DNA of 64,000 nucleotides from Pyrenophora tritici-repentis (lineage: Eukaryota > Ascomycota > Dothideomycetes > Pleosporales > Pleosporaceae): contig NC_089395.1 in the NCBI RefSeq assembly GCF_003171515.1, positions 1,674,001 through 1,738,000 of the forward strand, in the 5' to 3' direction. The notes under the pieces are model-generated. The model had not been told where the DNA came from, searched no databases, and saw only the letters and a program-made list of their open reading frames with translations. The position numbers and the translations under genes are program-made. Shown in pieces: positions 1-10,700 of this stretch; positions within the stretch are counted from its first letter, which is position 1; the number at the start of each line of letters is the position of its first letter.

Positions 1-806
1 AGGATTTGAGCTTGCCGCACTAGTCTCTACCTCTAATTTTTGCTTTCGTACCTCTGAACACTTACGCAGTATTGCGAGTTAACAATGGGGTGCTACCACA
101 GGATTAGTAGATGCCATCAACAGAACGACTAACAGCACGTCCAACACCGCGCTCTCCTGAATTCAGGAAGACTGAGATAAGTGAGATATAGGAGAGCACG
201 ATGCTAGATGCTTGTCATAAATTAGTTAGTCTCCAAATAGACGGGCGTGGATTGGGATAGACGTATACGTTTTCATACATTACTTCATCTTCTTGACCGA
301 CGACCGATACTGAGAAGTAGTTTTGCATCTGCCTGCGACTCGATCATAGCCAATATTGGAATACACGTGCGACGTAAGTAAAGACGAGATTACATAAATA
401 GTTAACAAAATTTTGGCAAAGGGCATAGCGCCCTCATTCACCATCGTAGACAGAAATGGCCAAATCAAATCCTATCCGCCCTTACATGTGCATGCACGTC
501 TGAAAACATCTAAAGCGCCACTTGACGCGGAGCATATTCAAACTCGGATCATAAAGGAACTTCCAAAGCAGTCTTAGTTCAAAAGACTCAAATTAAGACT
601 GCCACGTTGAATAATGTTTCGGTGTTACTACGCGGCCTTTTATGCAGCTTGTCAATAAACATTGATGTTGGCTTGCGGCGTAGACCGTCTAGTGTATTTT
701 ATCGCGGCACAGTAAATAACGAATAGTTAGAGGTTTTATTTCTAAGTCTTTCCTTAAATTCTACAGAGGGCACACGCAGGGTAGAGTGGTCTTATCCTAT
801 TCGAAA
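1..806. other. intergenic, no gene seen
   Basis: I see no open reading frame with recognisable content here on either strand, and no clear repeat. The right end is presumably the promoter of the Zn2Cys6 gene that starts at 807. Confidence 0.5.
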
Positions 807-1502
807 ATGGAAAATGCACGAGTTCGCGTGAGACAAGCGTGCGACCGATGTCGCTGCAAGAAAGTGAAAGTAAGTACCGGGACAGTCAACTGATTTCATA
901 TGCAACGTTTTGATCTTTTCGTAGTGTAATGGGGCGTACGCTTGCGACAGATGTGTTGCTGAAAACACGATATGCAGTTACATGTCCGACAGAAGGCAAC
1001 AAGGATCTACCTCCATGTGGGTAGCCTACTAGAATCAAACGTCTTCCGTATCACTCACGCTACTAGGGCGACTGTTCTTGCAGCCCAGAACGAACAATTG
1101 GGACGAGCTATACAGAATCTGTATGCATATGTCCAGAGTGGTAATAGCTTACCAGTGTTGAGCATTGGGGATGATGGCAAACCGTTGGTGCACGACATTG
1201 TCGTATTTGCCAACACTCTGCCAGACCAGGCACGCTATCTCGAAGGTAAAAGCCCTCAAGAGACCTTGCAATCAAGCAATTCTCTTGACGAAGTTTCCGC
1301 ATGGGCACAAACAGAACCCTGGCTTGGCCCATCGCCCATGGCTTCCATTCCTGAGATGATGAACTCCACATTGCAGTCCCAAGCACAATACGAAGAGGAG
1401 AATCAAGCAGACGTAGAGGATATCTGGTCAATGGTTGATGTGAATGCTTCTGAAGCGGCAACATTGTATGCCTTTTTACAAAGTCTTAGGGCTTCTAGTT
1501 GA
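807..1502 (+). CDS. Zn2Cys6 transcription factor, small
   Basis: A nuclear zinc-cluster DNA-binding regulator; its target genes are unknown. The first exon (807-869) carries CDRCRCKKVK. A 55-base GTAAGT...TCGTAG intron (870-924) interrupts the finger, and the next exon opens with CNGAYACDRCVAENTIC. Together they give the complete C-x2-C-x6-C-x5-C-x2-C-x6-C cluster near the N-terminus. A second intron is needed because the frame breaks; I place it at 1021-1088 (GTAGCC...CCCAG), which gives a linker of exactly the same length as in the paralogue at 35711-36503. An alternative is 1017-1066. The model is 190 residues, so it lacks the long middle-homology region of classical family members. It converges on the BTB gene 90 bases downstream. 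The finger is certain; the second intron is inferred. Confidence 0.8.
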
Positions 1503-1592
1503 TGTGTACATAAGTCGGGAGATGCATCATGCAAGGCCGGTTAATCTAATGCGATGTTTCTGGATTCCTACTTTTTCAAACTTTGAAAGCTC

Positions 1593-2618
1593 TTATGCAG
1601 TGTTTCGCCTTATTCTGAGTGCGCCTTCTCGCCTAGTTATAGGAATTGTGTTGTCGTATCTGGTCTCATCATATTCGTCAACGGATCGAGAGTACACTTC
1701 AATGTCCTCAAATTCCGTATGCGATGGTGAAATCGGATACGCAGTACGCTCTTCACTTGCGATCTGGATGTCGAGCCAGCTTACTTCAGGGGATTGCCAC
1801 TCTAATAAGCCTCGTTGAGTGATATCTCTTCCATTTGCAGTCCCCAACTTAGCTTCGCTACGAGAATAGAAAGAGATTTCAGCGTTTGCTCGTTCGATGG
1901 CGTCGAGAGCGTCTTGGAGTTGTCGCCGATATCCTGGTTGGTTTCCGATAGCCTGGTCAAGCCGCGAACTGATCTCGTATAGACTGAGGCCCTTGAAAAT
2001 GATCATGGTAGCTAAGCCGTACATCTCTTGCTGAGCATGTGCAGATTCCGCCATCGAACGTAACAGGATATATGCCACGTCTAGACGAAGGGCCGCACCC
2101 TTGAGCTTCAGGTGGCTCAAAGTTGGTTCGATAGGTAGTGGTTCGAACGAGAAAGGACAGCGATAGAATACATCCTTTAGAAATTGAACAAGTACGGTAG
2201 GGCCAAGAATTCTTGCCACCTGAAGAAGCATAGTAAGGTCTGAGGTCGAGATATTTGTCATACGTTCTGTCCGCGCATCGAAATAGAATCGGACTACTTC
2301 ATAGATACTAGAAGTGCTGGGAATGTTGTAACGTCGAACGGCGTCGGCTATTTTAACCACGACTTCCAATGATACGTAGGATTGCGGTACAAAGTGGCCG
2401 TGAGCAGAGAGACAGATAAACCGGAACGCTACTGGATCTTCGCTGGGGAGCTCCACTGTTCTCTGTGACAGGTGATCTGGGTCGTTGAAGATCTGGCCGA
2501 ACTTTGGCGATATGGCCGACATTCTCGAAGCAGAGACAAGAAATCGGTAGCCCTGGATCACAAGGTCGACATTTCCGTTGGGGTCTATCGGTATTCGAGA
2601 TGCTGGATATACGGTCAT
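1593..2618 (-). CDS. BTB/POZ domain protein
   Basis: A 341-residue single-exon protein. Residues ~18-110 read as a fungal BTB/POZ fold: VDLVIQGYRFLVSASRM, then S-x-K-F, then VELPSEDPVAFRFICLSAHG. BTB domains mediate dimerisation, and many act as adaptors for Cul3 ubiquitin ligases; which applies here cannot be told. The C-terminal half is helical, with KLKGAALRLDVAY, and ends in an acidic segment, FEDIEVYSRSVDEYDE. Both pieces recur in the BTB protein at 34425-35496, which shows the two are paralogues. The gene faces the Zn2Cys6 gene tail to tail, and the same pairing is seen at the second locus. The ATG at 2618 is the first in frame and fits the start of the domain. Confidence 0.85.
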   Translation of the reverse strand: MTVYPASRIPIDPNGNVDLVIQGYRFLVSASRMSAISPKFGQIFNDPDHLSQRTVELPSEDPVAFRFICLSAHGHFVPQSYVSLEVVVKIADAVRRYNIPSTSSIYEVVRFYFDARTERMTNISTSDLTMLLQVARILGPTVLVQFLKDVFYRCPFSFEPLPIEPTLSHLKLKGAALRLDVAYILLRSMAESAHAQQEMYGLATMIIFKGLSLYEISSRLDQAIGNQPGYRRQLQDALDAIERANAEISFYSRSEAKLGTANGRDITQRGLLEWQSPEVSWLDIQIASEERTAYPISPSHTEFEDIEVYSRSVDEYDETRYDNTIPITRREGALRIRRNTA

Positions 2619-4258
2619 CGTAGAAGTGAGGTGAAGTTAATTGTTGTGGATGCTTATGGCTGGTGGTGACTTATATATTGCACCTAGGTAGACCATGGCT
2701 CTCACAGCTGCCTACCGGGTGACAATCGGGGGCTTTCTTACTTGGTATTGGCTTGAGCTGGCTGTCAAGGAACGCTCAAGTCACCAAGATTTCCGCGGAT
2801 AGCAGACCTTCGCCAAACACGGTAACTTGCGACTCGTGTCGTCTGAAAGAAGATAAAAATTACAATTTTGATTACGACGGACAGGTATAGACCTTCCGCG
2901 ATGCCGGAGATAGCGTCCGCGGCATCCGAGGTGCCATCGTTGACGGCGCGTAGCCTGCCAATCAAACAGCCTTATAGCGACTTAGACTTTCGCCTACCTT
3001 TTGCCCCGCGCCACTCGGGCGAACGTATTGCTGGCGTTTGCGCACGCAGCAGGCGACACCAGGGTATCTGTCCAATGCGATTTGCGGAAAACCCCTGAGA
3101 TGGCTCTTGCGGACAAAAAGCGCCGACAAAGCGTTCGTTGGGGGCAGTGCATGCATGTCGCTACGCGCTTGCCGTTTGCTTAGCACTGAATTACACCGAG
3201 ACTTCCAGCGCTTTGTGCGGGCATGCCCTCACGTGCAAGCAAGATGTACGTTATGTGAGGCAAAGGATATACTGTACATTCGATGGTGACGGAAACTACG
3301 TGCGTGCTCAAGCTACAGATCTTAGGTTCTGAGGCAGACATGGCCTGAGCAGGTTATAATGAAGACGTGGGCATCATAGATAGAGTAGAGTACAGTCTTA
3401 GCAGCGACAACGAGGAACACTCGGCAGAACTTTAAAGTGCAATGGCTGATGCAACTTCAGCATAACATTCCGATAGACGGGGAGATGAAACTTTCGCCGG
3501 AACCGTTTCTCTTCCGGGGAACAGTCGGAGGTTCTCCCCAAACTTTTTACAATAACTAACTCTAAAATTAGCAGAGGATGCTAATTCCGTGATTGTCTAC
3601 AGCTTGCACGCCGCTCCAACTTCTTACCTCTAATTACAAGAGTCTGTAGACGAAACGCACAATGGTCCGGACTCACTTCTACCATTAATTGAAGACTAGT
3701 CGATGACTAAAAAACTTTTTCATTTTTACTTGATACGTTGCTTCCTGCTTCTGTTCGCATTATAGAAGAATGCACTGATGACATAAACGATAAGATCTTA
3801 GTGAATGGCGAGGAGCTTGGAAACTTCGCGGTCATCGTGTAGAAGCTCCAAGATACGGATCTGCAACTCGTGCTTAGAGACCAAATGTCAAGGACAAGTA
3901 AGCCAATCGATCTGTCTCTTAGACCGAAAAAAGAAGGATTGGCTGTATTGATTGCGTAATAATTAACCTAGAAGCACTTTAAGCTTGATTCTACAAGGGC
4001 ATTATCTATTAATTGCTTCTACAGTAGTACCTGTACGGAAACATTTATCTGTAGATTAGTATATCTCCAAATTAACTTATATGACTTCATTGACCTATTG
4101 ATCTACTGTAAGTCACTCCATATTCAGGCTATATTTTGGGTTCGAAATGGCGTAACTCTCAAGCAGGCTAGTTCTTAGCAAACTTCGAAAGTAAATTCAT
4201 TACTACCTAAGCGGTCTATCTATGAACAAATAAGCAAGAGACGAGCGCGCTTTCCAAG
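2619..4258. other. intergenic, no gene seen
   Basis: Short open frames at 2.8-3.3 kb lie over each other on both strands and look random. Around 3780-3900 a degenerate frame is broken by stops; I could not assign it. The part from about 3.4 kb on is AT-rich. No repeat or RNA gene was recognised. Confidence 0.45.
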
Positions 4259-5350
4259 CTAGACTACGGCGCCAAGCAGTATCTTTTGCAACATACTCCC
4301 ATCATAGGATGAACTGTCTATAGGTAGTTCCACATACTTGCAGAACCGGTTTTCACTATTGCCACCAAGCTTGCGCCAGACTTCGCCCGACCCTGTGCCC
4401 GGAAGACCAGCAAAGCACACTCCGTACGACCCCAGCCTCTCCGAGTTTTCTTCTGACAGGTGATGACTGATAATTTTGTGAGCCTCGGTCCTAGCCTTCA
4501 AGAGAATGTTGGTGTGCGCGCGTGGTATGGCTCCTTTGACAATTACAATCTTAACCTTTGAGTCAAACCCCCCCGCAAATGTTTCTTTGGCATCTATGAT
4601 AGCTTGAAAGGCGACATTGCTTGACCCAATACGCGTTCCAGCACCGTAGGAGGTCGTTATAAGGTTCTTGTAGTTATTGATGGCGAAATCGAGGGGAACA
4701 GGTTCCATGTATCGTGGAAGCAAATCTCTAGCTTTCTGGATGATCGTGTCTTTCAGTGCTTCATCTGATACATCTTGTGTCAATTGGCACTTGTCGAAAA
4801 CGTTTTCCATTGTCTCTGTCATCTCGTTGCTGGCCTTTCGTCTCTCGTCTATCATTGACCGCCTGAGCAATGTGTCAGGAAGTTTGCTTGTATCACAATA
4901 ATTTTCATCTTCTGCCTGCGTGCGAGAGATTCGATATCCATGTGGTGTTTTCCAGAATGCAGTCTGCCAGTCACAGTCCCCAATGTGCACGCTTCCTTTC
5001 CGAACGAGATGTTCAACCCACATCTGTAGCCCTTCGTCGACACTCTGAATACCGGTCAACTTCAAAAGTACCTCCGTATCTCCTCTTGGATGTCGCAAGG
5101 GTAGATTCGGGAATATGACGGAGGCTTCCTTCGGTCTGACCCTATCAAAAACAAATTTTACTGCAAGCAGGAGATCGAGTTGAAGCGCCCAGCAATGCGG
5201 AAGATGTTCGTGCACGATTATCTGAAACGCTCGTTCTGTCACTTGCGCTTGGAATTGCCGATCTAACACGAGACTCTGTACGTCATATTTTGCCTGCTTT
5301 TCATTCATCTTCGGCGGCCTTAAACGTAACATAGAACTGGTAGATCCCAT
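4259..5350 (-). CDS. hypothetical protein, 363 aa
   Basis: An intact single-exon frame starting at the ATG at 5350. It is predicted cytoplasmic or nuclear: I see no signal peptide and no membrane segment. Residues near the middle are charged and helical (MIDERRKASNEMTETMENVF). The C-terminal third has glycine-rich loops (SYGAGTRIGSSNVAFQAI and CFAGLPGTGSGEVW) separated by a strand-like KVKIVIVKGA. The last loop only loosely resembles a nucleotide-binding loop and lacks a proper GxxxxGK[ST], so I do not call it one. I do not recognise the family. Codon use looks normal and there are no internal stops, which supports a real gene. It stands alone between the BTB gene and the CAP gene. Confidence 0.6.
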   Translation of the reverse strand: MGSTSSMLRLRPPKMNEKQAKYDVQSLVLDRQFQAQVTERAFQIIVHEHLPHCWALQLDLLLAVKFVFDRVRPKEASVIFPNLPLRHPRGDTEVLLKLTGIQSVDEGLQMWVEHLVRKGSVHIGDCDWQTAFWKTPHGYRISRTQAEDENYCDTSKLPDTLLRRSMIDERRKASNEMTETMENVFDKCQLTQDVSDEALKDTIIQKARDLLPRYMEPVPLDFAINNYKNLITTSYGAGTRIGSSNVAFQAIIDAKETFAGGFDSKVKIVIVKGAIPRAHTNILLKARTEAHKIISHHLSEENSERLGSYGVCFAGLPGTGSGEVWRKLGGNSENRFCKYVELPIDSSSYDGSMLQKILLGAVV

Positions 5351-5535
5351 CACAGTACCGATCAGAGGATATTTTAAGTTTAATGTTTGGATGGCAAGAT
5401 CTAGCGTCTACGATTTATATGTAACTTACCAACTTAACTATAGTGTAATTTTTCTCTAATTCACCCAACACAACATTGCTGCCAGCATGAAACCGCCTTG
5501 TCAGCTTCTGCGCGATTAATTTCTGCTCTAGCAGA

Positions 5536-6108
5536 TCATGCAAGGTCGCAACCAGTAACACCACCAAATGTAGCACACCCAATCTTAGTATATATCATTG
5601 AGGTCAAAATCTCGGCGTGTCCAGTGCTCGTGTACGCCCATCCGATTGAGAACGCGGGACAGACATCATGCAGTACTTTCACATCACGCTTCTCGCAAAG
5701 CCAACCGCCAACAAGGATGCGCTCAAACTCTACATGCATGTTGCCTGTGGCAAGGACCTGGGCGAGGGATCCGGGATTAAGATTATGGACCATTCGGCCG
5801 TTGCCATCAGTGCAAGTCTTGAGAGCGTTGGCTTCGAGAGCAGAATCGTAAGTAAGAGGAATTAACCCCAGTGTCGCCCTCCATTTTTCGATGATGGACA
5901 TGTAGTTGGAACTACTGAAAGGAACGGGGCTACTAGATGCTGCATAGGTAGGAGTGGTCGAAGTGCCGTGGTGGCTACATCTAGAAGAGACCCAAACCTC
6001 CGTCACAGTTGCCGGTCTTCTATTCACTGAACAGCTTGTAAAATCGCCCTTTACGCTGTGTACTATGACCAGCACAGTAGTTTTCACCACAGATTTAAAC
6101 CAATGCAT
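5536..6108 (-). CDS. secreted CAP/SCP (PR-1-like) family protein
   Basis: A 190-residue protein with a hydrophobic N-terminus (WFKSVVKTTVLVIVHSVKG) that looks like a signal peptide, so it is probably secreted. Residues ~69-190 match the fungal CAP/SCP type: YMSIIEKWRATLGLIPLTYD, then ANALKTC, then MVHNLNPGSLAQVLATGN, then GGWLCE, then GHAEILTS and a final IGCA...CDLA. The cysteines are spaced as for disulfides. CAP proteins bind lipids or sterols or act outside the cell at host contact; the exact role here is unknown. The single exon is open from the ATG at 6108. The family call rests on the ordered motifs; function is not inferred beyond extracellular. Confidence 0.75.
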   Translation of the reverse strand: MHWFKSVVKTTVLVIVHSVKGDFTSCSVNRRPATVTEVWVSSRCSHHGTSTTPTYAASSSPVPFSSSNYMSIIEKWRATLGLIPLTYDSALEANALKTCTDGNGRMVHNLNPGSLAQVLATGNMHVEFERILVGGWLCEKRDVKVLHDVCPAFSIGWAYTSTGHAEILTSMIYTKIGCATFGGVTGCDLA

Positions 6109-7138
6109 GTAGTTTTGGAGGATATGGGTAGCTTAGAGTCTTAGTAGCCCGACATGTAAAGCTTTATACTTACAGTACTACGCTCTCCTCGAAATAAAGA
6201 AGTCGCCGTTTCTTGCTATGGATAGTCGCTTCTGCTCTTGGACGCAAGTTGCGACAAATCTGTGGCGGCTACGGACAAAGTTGTTTGTGTCGCAGCTGTT
6301 CACACTTGCTCCTGCACCCACGACAATGCGTACTTTCCCGCACGCCTTGACACCACAAATATCATTGAACAAATTTTTTGAGCATGTTTCTCATCATCAG
6401 ACGGCTTAGAAAGCATTACATTCTCGCATGGTCGAATCATAAGCACAAATTTGATTCGTTCGCAAGTGTCTGCCGATAAGTTCTTTGTCTGGCTAGGGCC
6501 CTGTACCGACCGATTCGACAGCCTGCGGCAGTAGACAGAAATTGTTACATTTTGTTCAGCTTGTTTTTGCTATTTCTGGCATATTTCTCGGTAGTGCTTC
6601 AATGTTGGCATCGCATGTGGGTAGCGCTGGCAGTGTCTTGACAGTATTAGAAAGTTTGCGATAACAGCATAGGAGAGATAGCCGGATTCCCGCGTACTGA
6701 AGAACTTGGTGTAATAAATCGTCTTCTGTCATCGCATGGCTACTTGCTTCTAGAGTAGCTTAGTTATCAGTGTGATCGCTAGTTTAGTCGAATTGTAATG
6801 CATGCAGTTCATTAGCTCAATCATTTGAGATTCACGCGAGCTGATAATAAGCTTAAATACTTACAGACCGCGTAGCGTCAACGACCCCTACGCAGCTGGA
6901 AGGACATTATAGCTGCGCTACTTTGCTTATCTTACACTAATCTACTTCTGCTAGGTTCTAACACTATAAATGCAAGTCGATGAAGTCGTCCCCATGCAAA
7001 GCAGGAATTAGCATTTAAGATCCTGAGCAGAGAAGACAAACCCTTAGCAACAAAACTTTAGCTGAAAAGTTGTGTCGCTAATCACCACATATCGCACTCT
7101 TAACCTAACTAGCATTACTGCACCTTAGAGCTGACACC
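6109..7138. other. intergenic, no gene seen
   Basis: About 1 kb with only short, overlapping frames. Bases close to 7139 form the presumed promoter and 5' leader of the RING gene. Confidence 0.45.
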
Positions 7139-7716
7139 ATGGTTAGTGCCTTTGTAACAGTCTTCGATTGTGCTTACTTTGGAGCCAGGATACGACCCAT
7201 GCTCTGCCAACTAAGAAGTACTTTAACAACAATCTGTTAAGAAGCACTAAATCTCTACTTCATGATGTTTGTGGTATATGCAGATCTGAGTACGATGACC
7301 GCAGTCACTGGCCCTGCCAAGTTATAGTTCCTTTATGCAAGCACGTCTTCGGGAAGAAGTGTATAGATCGACTCCTGCGCGAATCGAACAAATGTCCATA
7401 CTGTCGCAGAGTCTGGTATAGACCTTTGATCACTTCTATGGGACCTGAGAATACTTCAGAGGACGATAAAGACTTTCTAAGCTCAGAACTATCACAACGT
7501 CTTTGTATTGATATCCCTTCTATGCGATACTATTTGTTTCGGGAGAGAGCATATAAAGAGCTTGCACCTCCAACAAACCTCTGCTGGATCGGAGAACATC
7601 TCCCTATTCTACAAAAGGTGGAGGCATTAATTGTTTACGATGAAGGCTTCATGGACGCGAATGGATGTTTTAGAGAACTGGAGCTGGAGAGAGAAAAAAT
7701 ACAGAGCATAATATAG
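7139..7716 (+). CDS. small RING-finger protein
   Basis: Residues ~20-70 hold a RING-type zinc finger: CGICRSEYDD, then C-x-H within PLCKHVFGKKC, then CPYCRR. RING proteins are typically E3 ubiquitin ligases that bind an E2; the substrate here is unknown. The remainder is charged and helical, ending in a coiled-coil-like tail. I propose that translation starts at ATG 7139 (context GACACCATGG), followed at once by a 47-base intron, 7142-7188 (GTTAGT...GCCAG), and then the frame beginning D-T-T-H. This gives 176 residues. The alternative is the in-frame ATG at 7168 without an intron. The gene ends exactly where the RIP-mutated block starts, so its 3' flank is heterochromatin-like sequence, yet the frame itself is intact. 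Confidence 0.65.
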
Positions 7717-10700
7717 AAGGTATAGAAGTCTTTAATCTAAGGTTCCTATAAAGTAGCAGATAGTCTATTGTTCTTATCCTATATATTATAGTTTAAAGAG
7801 TAGAAGGATAAGAGAAGCATAACTAATATAATATTCTACGCCTTACTTTTAGAGCTAGAGCAGCGTTTGCGTAAGATACTTAGTAAAGAGATATAGACTA
7901 AGAGAATAAAGAAAGAGGCTTTTAATACTATAGTGCTGCGCTAGCTAGCGTCTTTAGTCTTTAATACTTATTCTATAATATTCTTGCAATTATACCTTTT
8001 AGTTACTTAGGTTCTAGATTCTAATTGCTTAGTTTTAGAAGTATCTTAACATTAGTTTAAGATAGAGAATATCCTTTCTAAAAGTTTTGCTAATAAGATT
8101 ATCTTTTATATTGTCTAAACTTAACAAATTACTGTAATTTACTACTATAACTTATCTAACATCCCTCTCTATATAGAGGAAAAACTAATAAGCTAGAAAT
8201 AGCTAATTAGATACAGCGTTATACTAAGTTATATACGAATGCTATGCTTTTATTAGTTGTTTTCAGCTTATAGGTTTTTCCTCTATATAGAGAGAGATAT
8301 TATCTAATTATTTCTTATATGCATAAACTTTTCAGACGAAATAAATATAACGCTATATTAAGAAAAATACCTCTTTATAACTTCTTTCCTCTAGTTCGTT
8401 TCTTATCAAGAGTAGCTCTAATACTTATTATTCTTAAATTTTAACTCTATAAAGGTTATAGTCTTATATACTTATAGCTTCTATTTTATATACGCTGCTT
8501 AACTATTATTCTACGCTTATCTCTATCTTGCGTAGCGTAGGCTTTTTCTTAATTACTCTAGCTCTTATTAGCATACTCTATAGAAACTGCTAGGCCTATT
8601 ACTTATTTGTATTAGTAAGCTTTATATAGCGTAACGTATTTTACCTCTTAGTTGTTAATACTACTTAGTCGTCTACTCTACTAAAATAGTAATAACTCTA
8701 CAACAATTACTTAATAACTATATAGTATTTTTATATAAAACTATATAGGTAGCTAGGCAATTACACTATATATTAATTTATCTTATAGCTCTATACGTAA
8801 TATCTGCTGCAGGTAGATAGTGCTTGCTGCTACGCTAGAGCTAGCCTATTATAATAAGACCTACTACTTACTATTTTAGCTATAGCATCTAATATTCGGC
8901 TCTATTTAGCCTATAACGCGCCTTCTCTAGTAATATACTATCTGCAATTATCCTGCTGCTATCTATACTAAGTATTAAGAGCCTAGAGCTTATAGTTCTC
9001 TTCTGCTAGTATAGTTGCTAAGTCTATAGTAAGCTAATAACCTTTAATAAGCTAGGAGATAGCTATACTTATAGAGCTTTAAGAGTAGTAATAGAGTAGC
9101 TTACGTATAAGCTAAGCTTACTACTTAAGCTAGAATATTATATAAGGCGTCTCTGCTATCTACGTAGCGTTACTAGTAGCTGCTTAACCTAGTAGAGATA
9201 GTATTCTAATAATAGTAAGACTCTCTAGTACGTGCTCTAAGCTGTATAGAATTAGGCTAGTAGCCTAGAAGCTACTCTAGATGCTCTGCTAGAAGAATAT
9301 AGCTAAGCGTATACATAGATAGATATATAGAAACTCTAACTTATTAACGTAGTATACGCTCTAGCAGGCTAGCTCTGCTACTTTATATCTATACGCTTTC
9401 TTAAGAGAAGAGAAGTAGATAATATTAAGTAGCTATAGTAGGTAGCTTATATAGGCTAGCATATAAAGTATAATAATATTGTTCTCTATATAGTACTAGT
9501 TAAACTTAGGCGTATAGTAGCTACTATAGCTATCTAGAATTAGCAGCTAGTATATACTTACTATTCGCGTAGCAGTATATCTATTAAAGTGCTGTAACTA
9601 CTTAAAGCCTAGCTTATCTCTAGTCTAGCTATTATCTAAGATAGTAATTACCTAGCTATTAGATAGCTCTATATACTAGCTGCGTTAGTAGAGCTTAGCA
9701 GCTAGAATAATTAGTAGTAGAATAGCCTATCTAGACGCGTTAATATACTCGATTATTATAACCTAGTTCTAGTTACTAGGCTGTATAGTTACTGCTCTAC
9801 CTATTAAGTCTAAGCTTATAACTATCTTAGACGTAGCAGCAACACCTATTATAAAGCTAGTCTTATTAAAGTTATATATATCTGCATTATATATACTATA
9901 CTTCTAGCGCATAGCCTATACTAGCTTAAACTAAGCCTATATCTTAACTAGGTTCTTATAGCAGGCGCGCTAGCTATAGAGCTTCCTATCTTACTTTGCC
10001 TAAAGCTTAGACTAGCTCTTAACAAAGCGCGATATCTAGTTCTTGCTAGTAGAAGGTAGAGATAAATCTTAGCTACGTGCAGTAAGTAGAGCATTAGCTA
10101 TGCAGTATACGTCGATAATATATAGTAGAAAACTATGCTAGTTAAGGCTAAGAATCTACTATATAAGAGTCTCTTACTTAGCTTTATCTAGCTTCTATCT
10201 GTAGGCGTATATAGCAGGTCTAGGCTATTATCTATAGAGCTAGTTAGAAAGCATTATTCTAGAGACGCTGTATAGCTTAGTAAGCTAGTATAGACTTTTT
10301 ACGCGCCTAGTCTTATGCGCCTAGACTGCTAGAAGTAATCTAGCTTTAATATTAGTAGGCATAGGCTATTGTTATAGCTCTATTATAGTTGTAATAAGAC
10401 GTGCTAAGCGCGTTTTAGTAGAGTAGACAACTAAGTAGTATTAATAACTAAGAGGTTAAATACGTTACTATATAGGTTATATAGCACAGGTCGTCTTTAC
10501 GCATAGTAGAAAGCAGAGTTAGAATTTAATAGTATCTACGTTTATTACTACTTTGCTGCACAGCTTATATATCTAGAGCTAACTAAGAAACACTATTAAA
10601 ATGCTTTTTTAATAAGCTTTCGTATTAACAGTCTTAAGCTCTTCTATTTTCTATTATACTGTAGTGCAAATTCTTTATCTACTATAGGCATCTTTAACTA

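Noticed and set aside
4259..5350. P-loop in the 363-residue protein
   Set aside because: GLPGTGSGEVW lacks the G-K-[ST] end of a Walker A motif.
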